This document shows, piece after piece, positions 10,756 through 23,490 of a DNA stretch of 64,000 nucleotides. The DNA is from Metallyticus violacea (taxonomy: Eukaryota; Arthropoda; Insecta; Mantodea; Metallyticidae). Made by a program: the position numbers and the translations under genes. The notes below the pieces were generated by a model. It worked only from the letters and a program-made list of their open reading frames with translations. It searched no databases and had not been told where the DNA came from. Position 1 is the stretch's first letter; every line of letters starts with the position of its first letter. The stretch spans positions 73,992,001 through 74,056,000 of the forward strand of contig CM060831.1 in the NCBI GenBank assembly GCA_030762175.1, in the 5' to 3' direction.

Positions 10756-11599
10756 AAATGTCACCACATAATGAATAAATAAAACAATAATTACATACAG
10801 ATTAATCACAGTGTAATAAATTGCATATAACGTAGAAAATTCCGAGGTTTAATCTATAAGCTGAGTTTTCTTCTATATAATTTACCAATGGATATGAAAC
10901 AATGCTCTTCCGTTAAGTTTTAAGCCACAATTATTGTACACTAAAATATATTAATATACATGAAAATACTGCTTATATTTCACAATCTGCATGAACACTA
11001 TAATCAGGAAAATTTACAATTCTGAATATGTCTGTATAAGTCCGTATTTTCTCTGATTTGTAGCTACAGAGATACATTTGTGAGATAAAGAAGATGATAT
11101 AACGCACTTAAAGATGCATATGTAAACGAAACCGTTTTGCATTTGGATAGATTTTAGATAAGTGTATTATGGTGTGCCATATCCGCTTGTGCTTAAAATG
11201 TCATATGAAGTTAGTAGGGAAAGATGGAGGAATAGCGGTCACTTAAGCGCAATTGACGTTAAAATGATAATTATTCCGCCCATTTGTAAGTTTCTATATC
11301 TATATTAGCAAACTCAATATAGTTTTCGTTGCCAAATTTTTAAATATTAAACGTTTGCTTGTAAGAGGATACATTCAAGTGTTTTATAAATTGTGTTTTA
11401 TCCATCAATTTCGCCGTAATTTTTAAATGGGAAAATCAAAATCGTATTTAAACATAAAATATATTTGAAATTTATTATAATTTATATACATTTTATTGGA
11501 GAGCAAACTGATCAAATATAATTATATTAAAGATGTTTCATATTGAGATAGTATTTTGTGAGCTTTTAATTTAAAAAACGTTTAATATTTTTCAAACAA
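10756..11599. other. Stretch without recognised feature
   Basis: Strongly AT-rich; nothing recognised. Confidence 0.4.
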
Positions 11600-11639
11600 A
11601 CTATCGTAATAGTTCCACTAAAACAATATTTATTTTATA

Positions 11640-12000
11640 ATTATTATTATTTAAGTCATCGGTAACACACAAAATCTTAAGCAGAATGCATTCCACTGCA
11701 AAGGGCCTGAACCGAAAAGCCCCATTCTCTGAATTTGTACCATTCTTCTTCATCTCGCATATGAAGAAAGCTTCTTCCTCCTCGCCGTTAAGATCATCTA
11801 GCTTATCGTCGTTATACAATTTATCAGTATCAATATCTATTTCTTACTAAAAATTATCATCTAGATCTTTTTTTTCTTCGTTACATTCTTTTTTTTCGAC
11901 AGAAGTCTCTTCCTCTTTTGTTTGCAGTGCTTCTATTTTTTGATCCTTTCCCCTATTTATTCTGCTCTTTCTTCAACAATACATCTGCCAGCGATTAACA
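11640..12000 (-). pseudogene. Possible C-terminal part of a pogo/Tigger transposase with PHD-like finger
   Basis: On the minus strand, a Lys/Glu-rich stretch (around 11860-11980) leads to an acidic run and then to a piece reading EEEWYKFREWGFSVQALCSG followed by a DFVC. This resembles the C-x2-C...W.H..C...C zinc finger found at the C-terminus of many insect pogo-like transposases. Several finger Cys/His positions are lost and a stop interrupts it, and the open frame at 11601-11819 is shifted. It lies downstream of, and on the same strand as, the pogo DDE piece at 12.6-13.1 kb. The assignment depends on that neighbour. Confidence 0.35.
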
Positions 12001-12060
12001 CTTACGAATGCTGTTTCCCTGTTTGTACAACCAGTATTAACTTGTTGTTAATCCTACGTT

Positions 12061-12088
12061 GTCCTACGTTAACTTGTTAACATAGGAC
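12061..12088. repeat. Imperfect 13-bp hairpin
   Basis: gtcctacgttaac, two bases, then gttaacataggac: 12 of 13 positions pair. A partial direct repeat of the left arm (aatcctacgtt) lies just before it. It sits between two pogo-like pieces. Function unknown. Confidence 0.6.
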
Positions 12089-12589
12089 ATTGGAAACGTC
12101 TTTCTTTACACTTAGTGAATTTTGAAGATGGCTTAGAATGATATTCAGGGGAAATTTACCAGTTTGATTTGGAGCTAAGCATATAGGATGGGATATATGG
12201 GGAAGCTAGTTAGGTTAAGAGGCATAGCTGATTGAAGGCAAGTTTGGTCTAGATGTATCAATTTACTCGTCATTATCTATCAAAGTTGGGAAAGGAGTTT
12301 CTGTACTACACCATAAAAGTCCTTAACGATGAAGATATTTGGATTAAAGGGACAGATTCCGGTATTCTGAAATCCAAACACTTCTACAGCAAAATATCAC
12401 AATCCTTGAATAAGCAGAATAAAATATTCTGGCTAAGTTGCAAGGAGTAAAGTATAGAAGAAATGTATTCTTCTTGAAGAAGTTGCGTTTTGAGCGGTTG
12501 TATTCTGTGGGAAGTGTGGCCGATATACTGCCAACTCTATACAAATCGTACGCTTCTAACACTGCATGATATCTATGGACGTGTACAAT

Positions 12590-13080
12590 AGAAGACCAAC
12601 TGCACTAGCTCCTGAATACTTTATGAAATGTCTTAACTAGACAACGAATGATTTGACCAACCTTGACGATAATTCGTAGATTGCACAGGGCGCACCGACA
12701 TTCTCTTTCTTGGATAAATAAACATCAACAGGATAACGTTTGCCGCGGCGTTCACTGGGCAAAAACAAGTTCTTGTCTTCCCCCCCACCAAAGATCCAAC
12801 TCTATTCTTCCCCTTTTTCTCCATCATATGTCCGGGATGTGGAACTGTGGTAATTCCAATTTCGTCTGCATCATACATTCGTTGGCAGTGATTTGCCATT
12901 ATTAATTCTTGGTTATTATAGAAGCGAGCGTTTTACGTCTCGGTTGAAGACAGTGATATGAATAGTGCTTATGGCCTCTGAGAATCTAACCCTTTCTGAC
13001 GAAACGTGATTCTTTAGAAAAACTATTTTGAATTCCATTGGCCCCTGCACATTTCAAAAACAATTCTTCGCGTGACTAGG
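12590..13080 (-). pseudogene. Pogo/Tigger-type transposase (DDE_1 superfamily), decayed
   Basis: The minus-strand frame 12633-12899 contains RMYDADEIGITTVPHPG, then KGKNRVGSLVGG, then VILLMFIYPRKRM. These fit in order the family pattern N.DETGI.TV..P, KG.KQVG..TS, and PP..I.PR.R of pogo/Tigger/jerky transposases. The DADE Asp corresponds to the first catalytic Asp. Further upstream on the same strand, in another frame, RFSEAISTIHITVFNRDVKR fits the region just before it (P E a.S..R...FNR..V..F). Stops separate the pieces, and the remaining catalytic Asp residues were not found. The gene is dead. Confidence 0.7.
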
Positions 13081-13440
13081 GTACTAAACCATCAAATATT
13101 AGTCAGCTAGGTGAAACGGTGCTTTTGCGCCGCAATCAAGGGTTATTCGCTTTTAATTTTTCGCTCTTACAAAGATCTGTATGGAATACCATTCCACCAC
13201 TAGCCCACTGATCTAGTTGATACTGCACGCCATTCACATGCAAAACAAAATGCACCTAACACGCAATTTTAGATTCTAGCACACTGTTAAGCACGCGTTT
13301 TACTAACCGATATCTGCTATGTTTATATAGCTTACTAGTTAGCAGTAATGCTGAGTTCCTTTTGATGCATAAATGTGGCCAATACATACAGAAAAGTATA
13401 CGGTCTGAACTAGAATAAACGGCAATTCACAGTGGTGGAA
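13081..13440. other. Stretch without recognised feature
   Basis: Nothing recognised between the pogo relic and the SINE. Confidence 0.4.
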
Positions 13441-13730
13441 GTCGGTCCTGGTGGTCTAGTGGTAACCATACTTGCCAATATTGTGGGTTCAATCCTGGGC
13501 AGGAGCGATGGATTTTTTCGGGCGTAAAAAGTCTAAATATGGCTTCCTTCAGAAGGGAAGTAAAGCCGTGGGTTGTACATTTACGGCACGAAAAAGAACC
13601 TCAAGCCTGAAAGAAGAGGCCTCTGAGCAAAATTTGTCCACCGTTTCACGCCCTGAGTTGAATGGGACGCTGATGACCTGACATGTTAAAGAGCGTCCGT
13701 AAATAAACCACAAAAAAAAAAAATCACATG
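13441..13730 (+). repeat. SINE-A, most complete copy
   Basis: The head, gtcctggtggtctagtggta, resembles a tRNA-Glu/Gly-type 5' half (A box). The B box is at 13486-13497 (gggttcaatcct). The body includes gatggattttttcgg and agaggcctctgagc. The end gagcgtccgtaaataaacc is followed by an A tail of about a dozen bases. Other copies lie at 893-1150, 14943-15165 (minus) and, in variant form, 44250-44420. Transcription would be by RNA polymerase III and transposition by a LINE in trans. Confidence 0.9.
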
Positions 13731-14942
13731 TGGAAAATGAAATATTAGTTCGCCAATCTGCATAACAACAAATATTACAAACTTTAGAGGAACTCATGCT
13801 GATCGCCATTTTCTATACATAATCGTGAAATGTTGTGAAGTCAAAAGAGGAAAATGTGTATATGGTTAGCATCAATGTTTATAAAAGGTATGTTGTTGTA
13901 CCGAGTAAAGGGGTAATGTCGACTTCCTATAAACTCAACATTTAGTCATGTAGGCTTGCTCTGAAGTCCCTGCCCGCACACACCCACTTTGTTTGGAAGG
14001 AATTGGCTGACCTTCATAAGTCATTAAATTTTGCATCTATTAGAGATTACGCAATTAGTTATTCCTCTTCAGCACTAATCATGGGTAATGAGAGGTTTTT
14101 ATTGATCTACTACCTACTATGAATTGCCGTATTTTTCACGTCTCGCATTGCCTAGTCTGTTATGCCCCCCTTAGTCCTGATTTCGTTCCTTGAGAGTTTC
14201 TTTATCGTTGATTAGGAGAATTTTTCACACTTATTGAGTCATCTGATGCTGATTTCAAAAAAAGACTTTGCTGAGTGCTGCTGGGCTAAATTTCTATAGA
14301 GCCCCAAGAGAGAATATTTTGAAATACGTTAACTATATTAAAAAATCAACGGTTTGATACATTCCATTCATACTTCACTTACTAAAACAACTATTTAGCA
14401 GCATAAGTATTTCAGAGCTATAGAACAAAATAAAGTTTCAAAACTATTTGTCTAGTATTGATCAATGTTTTCTTTAATTTGCGTTTATTTAAATGCATCA
14501 TTGAGTTAATTAAAATAACAAATTGTTATATTCAACATTCTATGTATTCCATTAATATAATTACGTTATAAATTAATTTATATTTATAAAAAGTTTATTT
14601 GTATATATTTAGCTCGTGATTTTTATTATATACTTCTACTAAATTGAAATATTACAGCTCGTTCAGCAATGCAAATTTTAAGAAAGGTATAAGTAGAAAA
14701 TGTAGGTGAATTTTATCACTGCTTATTTCAAAATGGCTGGGTGGAACAACACATTACGGCTTTAACTCTGCCGATAGTTAAATAATTTTAATCATTGTCG
14801 TTTTTGCATCTTTTACTACAAATATTCATCTTATTTTGGTAACTTTTCCAGTATATATTATTTATAACTTCCTTTTTATTATTTTTCCCTTACCTCATAT
14901 CCATTCATCTGATTAATTAATAAAAAGATGCATTTATTAAGG
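13731..14942. other. Long stretch without recognised feature
   Basis: AT-rich; no motif or repeat recognised. Confidence 0.4.
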
Positions 14943-15165
14943 TGTTTGGTTTATTTGCGGACTCTCTTTAACATCTCAGGTCATGAGCGTTCCATTGTAT
15001 TCAGGGCGTGAAATTACCGATAAATTTTAATCACAGACCTCTTCTTTCAGGCTTGAGGTTCGACACGAATATTAGACTTTTTACGTCGGAATTGAACTCG
15101 CGATCTTGGCATTTACTGCAAATAAATATGGTTACCACTAGACCACCAGAATCGTCCTTTGTAAT
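14943..15165 (-). repeat. SINE-A copy, inverted
   Basis: It reads as the reverse complement of the 13441 copy, from the 3' end (ggtttatttgcggactct) to the A-box region (ggttaccactagaccacc). The middle has small deletions, and the B-box region is degenerate. Confidence 0.85.
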
Positions 15166-16379
15166 GTAGTCGTCATCCTTAACTTGTATCATTGAAACTG
15201 CTCCCCAGGAGAATTTAATTTGTTGACACTTTTTAGCTTGCATTCTCGTAAGTAAAGGTAATGAAAACTCCTAATTTTCTAAAAAATTCAATGACTTTCC
15301 TCACATCAAAGCTTGGGAAGCAACTAAGCAGAAAACTTGAGTATAGATTTTATTTTATTACGCCTATTGTGGCTCAGATTCGAGAGCAGCTTGACGCTCA
15401 GAGAGGTGAAAAATTTGTTTGATAGACGCTGTCTAAACTACGCGGAGAGAAGGCTGTTTTCCAACTGTGACGAGCATTCAGTGTAGTTTTATTTTCTCGC
15501 AATGCAAACCTATAATTTTTCTACCTACGGAAAACACAAGCACCACTCAAACTCTCGTGGCAAACTGGAAGTGGGTTAATTGCTTATGCTCGGCATAAAA
15601 ACAGCGGTACCATTGCCGATAACTCTATTTAAGTGAACACGCTATCTACAATTACAAAAGTTTACCAGTTTTTAACGTCCATGCAATGCAGTTAAAACAT
15701 ATCGTTAAGGGGACACTAAGAGTTGTGGCGGTAAGATAAACTAGCAGAATAATTTCAGAATCGCCACATGTTGTACCCATGAGACATTGGTAATTCTCTC
15801 GTATTTGTATACTATACAGGGGATTTCAAAAGTAAAGTACAAGTTTATTAAAGTAAAATGAAAAACTGTAAATGGGAGAGAAAACACTCGAATTGACCAT
15901 TACTTGTACTTTAAAGGTATCCAAGTGAAATTTTATATACGAGTACATCTTCAAAAAATTTAGTTTTTTTTTATTATTTTATAGCTTTAAAACAATGAAA
16001 AACTTTCACTCTCCCTTTATGTATCAGAAAACCTGAAACGTCACTGAATGTTTTAAAATATCGTTAAATTTTAAATGATCTGTTTTCCTAATTAGTTATT
16101 TTTAAATGTTTGCAAAATGCATCACGCTATGCGGGTTTTGTACAGTTTTCTTTACATTTTCAAACATTAATAAAATATGCTTTTTAGCAAATGTTCATAT
16201 TACTCAATATATAGGATAACTATATTTTATCATAAAATTATGAAAAAAAATGTAGTATTAGAAATTAATTTTTTATGAGACAACCGAGAAAAAACAAAAT
16301 ATTCATTTGTAATTTTTTTCTCAACACAACATTAACCAATTAATACTTGTTTGTATATTATCCAACTAATACATGGTGT
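15166..16379. other. Stretch with one inverted repeat
   Basis: The only structure noted is a perfect 12-bp inverted repeat, taaagtacaagt at 15833-15844 and acttgtacttta at 15902-15913, with a 57-nt loop. Otherwise AT-rich and unrecognised. Confidence 0.4.
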
Positions 16380-17140
16380 AGAGTGCATACAGATGGATCT
16401 CTTAAAATGCAGGAGCAGGATTTGTAATATACTGTGAAGAATTCTATCAATATACACCTTTGGGACAGTATGCTAACAATGTTGATGGTTAAATAATGGC
16501 CATTAGAGCAGCTTTACAAAATCTACTGTATAGAACTAAAATAAATAAATGAATTGTTATCTTAAGTGACTCTAAAACATCACTACAAAGTATAATGAAT
16601 TGCAGTTACCCACCAACATACACTATAAATGAAATAAGAAAACTATATCATACAATCCAGATCAGAAATACAGAAATAGTTTTATAATGGATCCTGAGCC
16701 ATGTAGGAATGAAGGGGAATGAGATTGCCAATATTTTAGCAAAAAAGGAGCACCATAAAATTAAAACCCCTTTTGAACTAGAACTTCCCTCTAAATTGAA
16801 ACTGATAAAAAGATTAATGTCTGAACAAAAACAACAAATATCAAACAAAAACTTAAAGGAAAACACATGAGGATCTAAATACTTTCATTCCTTTTTTATT
16901 GAAGCCAAGAAAAATTGGGGTTACCTGGTTACGCTTAATTGTTGGACATGGTCGCCTGTCAGTGAAATTAATCACAGCCACTGCCCCCTGTGTAAGGACA
17001 TGAGTACTATCGTTTACATTTACTGAAATGCAGCCAACTAGTCAGCAACAAACAAATGAAAAATAATTTGTAAGCTCTTTAATGGGAAGCTGGGGAAAAC
17101 GGATCAAGATCAGCATCTCCAATGCCACTAGCAACCAACT
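16380..17140 (+). pseudogene. LINE ORF2 3' part: RNase H domain and C-terminal CCHC-like knuckle
   Basis: Plus-strand translation gives TDGSLLK (first catalytic Asp), then IMAIRAALQN, LSDSKTSLQSI (third acidic position) and SHVGMKGNEIANILAKK. This matches RNase H domains of LINE retrotransposons such as the I/LOA group. The Glu expected just before IMAIRAAL is a stop codon, and the final Asp of the IADxLAK motif is Asn, so the domain is dead. Further on, a HCPLCKD piece fits the C-terminal zinc knuckle. Several frame changes follow before the sequence becomes unreadable. The upstream reverse transcriptase is missing. Confidence 0.75.
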
Positions 17141-19540
17141 ATAATTTTGTTTGTTCATAATTAGAAACTCTGCATCATAAATGTAAAAATATGATGCACC
17201 AATATCTATATTGTGATTATACTAGTAGAGTAGCATATGACAACATTTTTAAGATCTTTGCTTGGAAATTGGTAGATAGAAGGAACACTTATGGATATCC
17301 TTTATACGAAATTTTTGAAAATTTATATAATATTTTAATTAAAGCATCTTTACATTAAGTCCATGGAATATATCACTCAATTAAATAATTTAGCATTTCA
17401 ATTTCTTCATTACAGATCACAATTTTGTTGAAATAAAGTTCAATCACAGCATTTTAAGTTTTAAGTTCAGTATGGCAATTTGGAATTTCTAGCTTCTACA
17501 CAAATGCAAGAAATAGTGAAAAGAATAAAGAATAGCTTAAATATTAAATGTGCCTATTGTAGTTAATTAGACACATGAAATATTTCACGACTTAGTACTG
17601 ACATAAGTTAAATGAAGGCCAAACATTTTACCGGATTATTATCTGAACTTGCTTTAAAAACATCCGTTATACTGTCCTATGGCGTATTCCATTTTAGTAA
17701 ATATTGCTTACATATACTTTTTTGAATAAATAGGAAAAGTGTATGACGTACGAAAAATAAAATCAAGAACATGCAGTAATTCGTATTTTGAATGCAGAAG
17801 AGTGTATTTCTACTGAAATCTATGGCAAAAAGTTTGTGTACATTGACAGTGTTGCTTAGGGAAATTAGTTGTTAAATATTGGTGTGGTCGGTTTTGTCTC
17901 TAGGGGACGATCCATGGCCAAGACAAACGAGCATGGTTATCATAATAAAAAAGAAAGTATGGTTTATATATCCTGTCCGAGAGAACAGGAAAATAACGCA
18001 AAAGTTTAATATTTGTCATGGAAATATTCATATAATTCTGCACTAAATCCTGTTCTGCCACACATTTGCAAGAAAGTTCTCAAGGGAAGCAAGTTTTTAA
18101 TGAGCTAAAACGGCTCAACATTTCTAACCAAAATGCCTAAAAACCCGGTATAGGTCTCTTTATACTATTATAAAGCTTATACACTAGTAACGTTAACTGC
18201 ACTTTCAGCATAGGGAGTACTGCAGTGTACGCAGGCGTGCAGTAGAAAGACAGGGAGAGATATATATACAAAGTGTAGTACGCTGCTGAGATAAAAGCAA
18301 CATAACATGGAGGATAAGAAAGCAACTTGTTTTAATTTAATTTACAATTTATTGAAATGGATATATTTTATTAAAATTTTGACCACATTATTTACATTTG
18401 TGCACTGCTTAGAGGCGAACATTAGTTATCAATGTATTTCTAAGCACTACGACCAGAATTAATGAAGTTATCTTGGTGCTGACGTGTAGATAACATGTAG
18501 GATGGGTACAGAGGATCGTAAGCCTGAAGCTACAAACCGCCCTCTCCCTTCTCATTCATCAATTCTTGTTTACATGCCTGGCAGGGGCTCTTGGCTTTTG
18601 TTCGTCCTTTCTTTATATTAAGTGTGCTTTACTTGATGTTAAGTGCTTAGGAATCCCTTATAATATGGCAAATACTAAACAGCTAAAGTTTTCTGTTAGT
18701 AATAGTTGGATTCCAATTTACAACGTTAGAAATTAAATGTAGAAATTAAAAGGAAGGATTAGAATCGCTAGTTATGAATGAATTTACAAAGAAACATTTG
18801 AACGAGTTATCAGCAAACAAATTATCGTCAGCTTAATTTCAGATCATTTTCTTTGTTACTAAGGCTAAAAATTGTATACGCTTTTTCTAACGCTAACAGA
18901 TAACTCAATTATCAGCTAAGAATAACAGATGAACGTTAAAATACACTAACCACGATTAGACAATTTAAAGAAGGTACAGACAAAACCAAGTAAAAGGAGT
19001 TAACATTCAATAAAATAAAAGTGAGGTTTCTTTGCTAAGCACTGCAAATTGCGTTTTGCCTTCGTTAGTAAATGCTTTCCGACAACACATTTAAACATCA
19101 ATGAAAGATGCTGTGTAAGTGGGGAAGAGTTTATATTGTTCTTTATAATTACTTTTGCAGCCATCATGCAGCTATATCTGGTTCATTACTGGGATGAAAA
19201 ATCTTATTATTCTCTTTTAAAAACTACTGTCCTTGTTATATAAATACAGGTAATCTATCATATTGTAATTGGCATTATAAAGTATCCTGCGCGTTTCTAT
19301 AGAGAAGTTCACAATGTGATTGAGTTACTTTGCTTAAAGGTCAAGGCATAATTGTTTATATTTATATATAACAATTTTCATAAAATTCATACATAAATAA
19401 CATAAAATATGTTCCAATACATACTAAAATTCAATGAGTCACTGGGTGAGCAACACAAATATTGACTACCCGCACGGACTTTAATACCACAGTTAGATAT
19501 AATGCATCTGGATTTGCCTATAGTATATGTACTAGGATAC
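17141..19540. other. Long stretch without recognised feature
   Basis: AT-rich, with short chance frames only. No repeat family was seen. Confidence 0.4.
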
Positions 19541-19780
19541 CTAGCAGGGTAGATAGGGCAGTAACGATGGAGACTAGCATTTAGAAGGCCCCGGATTCAA
19601 TTACTGTTTAGCCGGTCATTCCGACTTTGGGTTTGTTGTGGTTTCCCCTTGTTGCTTAGGCTAACATCTACTATCCAGCAATTTTCCGTGCATTTTATGA
19701 CTTTTGGTTCTGTTATGTCAAAAGTGTTAGGGCGAGGTGGGCTGGCTCGGCGTGATAGTGGCTTGCAATATGTTTCTGCC
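19541..19780 (+). repeat. SINE-C copy
   Basis: tRNA-like head (gggtagatagggcagtaac, then a B-box-like ccggattcaatta). It is followed by a body with attccgactttgggtttgt and tggtttcccctt. A later block, gcgaggtgggctggctcgg then gatagtggcttgc, is shared with the copy at 23166. A minus-strand copy lies at 53095-53312. Confidence 0.65.
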
Positions 19781-20139
19781 TCGACATCTGGCATGGAGGA
19801 AAATCTTCTGAGAGGCTCGAACTCCTTGGGGGCGAAGGTAAAAAGACCAGAAATGTCGTGAATAAATACGGAAGCATTCTCCCCAGCCCAAAATAATCCA
19901 GCATAATACATTAGTAGCATACTACTATTTGAATATTGATTTAGTTTTCTGTTCCTTGCTTGGCCTTTGCAATTAAGTCTTTTTGTATGTAGTACATCTT
20001 GGAATGAAATATTTAGTGATATTGTCTAATTACCTCATTAAATATATTCTATATACTTATGAAATATGATTTTTTTCCCACAAACAGCGTGGTAGGCTAA
20101 GGTTTGGAACGAGAGTCTAATAGGAAAAATGCAAGCCTA

Positions 20140-20215
20140 ATGCCAGCCAGGGCTTGAAACATTGGCCTGCGGTTTACTGTGCCGATGCGCTTACTGAGCT
20201 AATCCTACCATAACC
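20140..20215 (-). repeat. tRNA-like SINE head
   Basis: On the minus strand, ggattagctcagtaagcgc (A box) and then caatgtttcaagccctgg (B box) are about 30 bases apart, as in a tRNA. The cloverleaf is not intact, so this is a tRNA-derived repeat and not a tRNA gene. Confidence 0.5.
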
Positions 20216-20968
20216 GCAAAATTCTCCCATATGAGTATGCTATAACCTGTAAATCTGTAACGTTATCTCGATTTTTAAGATAATTTTCAAGAATGCTCAA
20301 TCATTCTCTTGATTTTTTTCCCCAGAGATTTTACCCCTAAGAGGTGACTCAGAACCTTCGAGTTCCTGTGATCCAAGCTTCATAGTTAACCACATCATTA
20401 AAATCAATTTATACGAAATGTAAATTTTGCACACAAGTCGCCTGTTAAACTAAGGTTTGGAATTAGAAAATTTCTTATCTAGCACTGATTTCAAATATTT
20501 TACGGAGCATTCAGCTCCGTTTAACTTTAACTTTACTGTTAAAGCCTAGTCTACTTTGAAAGGGTATGTTGCAAATTTGATAATTCACGCATTTTCTTCA
20601 TTGAGTTTGTAATTTATTGCAATTTATATTGCTTGTGTTTTTCCTCATTATGCAGTCATCTAATTCTTAGCCCAGTTTTTGAAGTTGCATTTTACACAGA
20701 TTTGATTTAAATTTAAAAAAGTTATTTGCTTTTAATATTTACTTCTTGCTACAACAATGAAATCCATGGAGTGGTTTATTTCACAGCTGTTTAAAGATAT
20801 ACATACTTTATTTCCAGTTGTTATATAGTGATATATCTAAAAAAAAAAAAAAAAAAAAAAATCCTCGCAGTTGGTAAAGTTTGATTGTCTCTCGTTTTAT
20901 AGAAGATTAAAATGATTTATTTTCAGACCTTCACAAACTTTAAATTTCAGTTTCTAAAAGGATATATA
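20216..20968. other. Stretch without recognised feature
   Basis: Contains an A tract of about 23 bases near 20840, possibly the tail of an unrecognised retroposed copy. Confidence 0.4.
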
Positions 20969-21939
20969 CGAGGGTAGTGCCATAAGTTTCCGGCCTAGCC
21001 GATAAAGGCTACTGCCTTCACAAAATCCACAGCGATTGGACGGTATATATGGGGACGCATCCCCCTCATATTCTACCGTACAAAAATAAGCTAAACGTTT
21101 TCGAATGGGCCGAGAAAGCTTTGAAGACGAAGAGCGTGCAGGTCTTGAAGCTGCTCACTCCTGAAAACATCGTTCTTGTGGAAGGAGAAATTATGGAAGA
21201 CCGGCGGCTCAAAGTTACAAAAATAGCAGCAAGATTGGGCCTTTCTAAAACAACAGTCCTTCGTAATATTCGTGGATATTTAAACATGAATAAGGTTGGT
21301 GCAAGATGGGTGCCAAGATTTCTTTCCTCAGTCCAAAAGTAGCCACGAGTCACCTGTTGTCCGGAATTTTTGGAGTTCTGTCGTGGTAACGAGAGAGAAG
21401 TTCGATAAACCATGAATTTATAGTCCTCTGCTAAAATCCCTTGTCCAAAAGTGATCGAATCAATGGAGTGACGTAAAACTGGAGAAGTACGCCTCTAAAG
21501 GCCAAGGTGACTCAGTCAACCAAGAAGATCATGGTTATAAACTTTTGGGACTGTGAAGGAATACTCCTCTTTGACTTCAAGGAGAGGAATACCACAGTAA
21601 ATACTGGCCTACTGCACAGACTACGCGCTTCCATCAAAGAGAAAAGGCGAGAAAAGCTCTAGCCCAGATCTAGTTTCCAGTGACTATTTCCTCTTCTCAA
21701 AACTCAAGAAGGATCTTCGAGGGAGGAAATTTAAGTCTGACGAAATTGTGATGGATACTGTTTAAGCCCATTTTACAGACAAGACTTTTCATTTTTTTGG
21801 GAGGGCGATTGAAATGTTAATTCAAAGACATGAGAAGTGTATTGCAATAAAGGGTAACTATAATGAAAAGTGAAATATAGTTTTTGTCTTCATCATACGT
21901 AGAAAGTGGTTAGGCCGGAAACTTATGGTCCTACCCTTG
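20969..21939 (+). mobile_element. Mariner-like element (MLE-2) with both ends
   Basis: The left end cgagggtagtgccataagtt continues to ccggccta. The right end, read in reverse, is caagggtaggaccataagtt continuing to ccggccta. About 26 of 29 positions match. TA precedes the left end (20967-20968); the right flank is TT, probably a mutated TA. At 971 bp it is shorter than a full mariner and internally deleted. A relative with the same left end lies inverted at 28174-28743. Confidence 0.85.
21049..21860 (+). pseudogene. MLE-2 transposase, frameshifted and deleted
   Basis: The N-terminal part is open at 21049-21342 and shows a helix-turn-helix typical of mariner (DRRLKVTKIAARLGLSKTTV). After a stop come, in other frames, FWDCEGILLFDFKERNTTVN (the segment between the first and second catalytic Asp) and SPDLVSSDYFLFSKLKKDL, which holds the third catalytic Asp. 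The segment with the second Asp (HDNA motif) is missing, because EKRREKL is followed almost directly by SPDL. A C-terminal piece RHEKCIAIKGNY marks the normal end of the protein. Not functional. Confidence 0.8.
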
Positions 21940-23165
21940 TTTATTTTAAATAATTTTGGTTTTGAACTAAACTATAAAATAAGTCAAAAAACAAAGGCAA
22001 TGCATTAAAATACTTATATCTATTGTTTGTTTCTTTTATTGTGATTTTTTTTAAATTTATTGATTCCAATGTAATAATATTACACAGTATATCTCAATTT
22101 CTGTTCATTCAAAATTAAAAGTAGAGCATTTTGAACGGATATAAAGGTTACCACTTTCAATTATATGCTTTTAAATCTGAAGTGTGTGATAAACAATTTG
22201 TGAATGGCTAAGTTTTTAGTTTCAACATCTGCACTACCAAAGTATTTCTAATGTTTTTCGATATAAACGTGAACCTCTACAAGAATGAGGCAGAACAACA
22301 CTGCAAGTTTGTAAAGCTCCTGAGCTTTTTGTTACTATTGTTATTACCAAGACCGTACCAAGTTGATCACGATAGGGCGAGGCAATATTGAGAGCCAAGG
22401 TAGCTTAATTCAACATATAAATAGTCTGCAGAAACATATCCCTTATATAGGCGCTGCTGGAGAATGGGAAAGGGATTTGCCTGCGTTCTAAATCTTCATT
22501 ATCCGAACGTATAAAACACTTGCTATCCAGCGAGGCTTTAAAGGGGAAAAAAAGTTATTTTCTTGGAGACTAATGGAGAGCTGTATTTGGGGCAAACACC
22601 TTACAGACGAGATCAATTAAGATAACTAAGCAAATCCATTGTGAGCACAGGATCGTTTATGTACCGCTGTTCTACTATAAGCGTGTTCTCAATTGTAAAT
22701 TGCCACGGCTTAGGGAAAGATATAACTTTCGGAACATGTAACCCCAGTTCGACTGTTGGATAGATGTGTGCACCGTGCAGTTTTAGTTTTCCGGCAGTAT
22801 TCTGTTCATTTAGGGAGTGTATATAACGAAATACCTAGATCGAAGCAAAATACGATAAATAGCGCTTGCATTGGCGAACACGAAACCTCTTAGAGAATAA
22901 TTTAGACATATTATTAGCCATAATAGATATTTTTTAAGTTCTGTATTTTTTTCGCATAGGGATGAAACCAAGACGAACGCAGTTTTGTAAATTCCTCCAA
23001 AAACATTTCAGATATCCCATTTAAATGATCCAAAATAACCGTTACATTTCTTATTTGCCAGGCTAGCCATCAAATTTGATAAACTTTCAACCAATTCTAT
23101 ATCATTAATTTAAGAAACTATATACCGTTAAAAGCGATTACTTACTCGTGTATATAATTCCTAAG
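21940..23165. other. Long stretch without recognised feature
   Basis: No motif recognised. Confidence 0.4.
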
Positions 23166-23490
23166 CGTTAGCAGACCTAGCAGAATGACTCAGAAGATAA
23201 ACCTTAGGTCTCACATTCGGGAGGTCTCAGGTTCAAAGCCCTAGGGGCCGACCTTTCTGACTTAGTGTTATTTCGTGGTATTCCCTGAGACGAATGCTGC
23301 GGTAGATCTTTTCCCCAAATTATACGCTATTCAATTTCATATAATTTCATTCTATTGGCTAGTGCGAGACAGTCTGGTGCGGTGTGACGGTGGCTTGCGC
23401 TTAGGAAAGGCGTCTAGTATGTAAGCGACCCTTCTGAGGTGTTGCAATTCCGTGCTCACCTCACCGCCCGATGATTTCTTTTCTTCCAGA
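23166..23490 (+). repeat. SINE-C copy
   Basis: tRNA-like head (gcagaatgactcagaagata, then B-box-like caggttcaaagccc). The body, with ctttctgacttagtgttatt and tcgtggtattccct, resembles the 19541 copy. The later block tgcgagacagtctggtgcgg then gacggtggcttgc matches the same part of that copy with substitutions. This supports one family with a conserved body well beyond the tRNA head. Confidence 0.65.
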
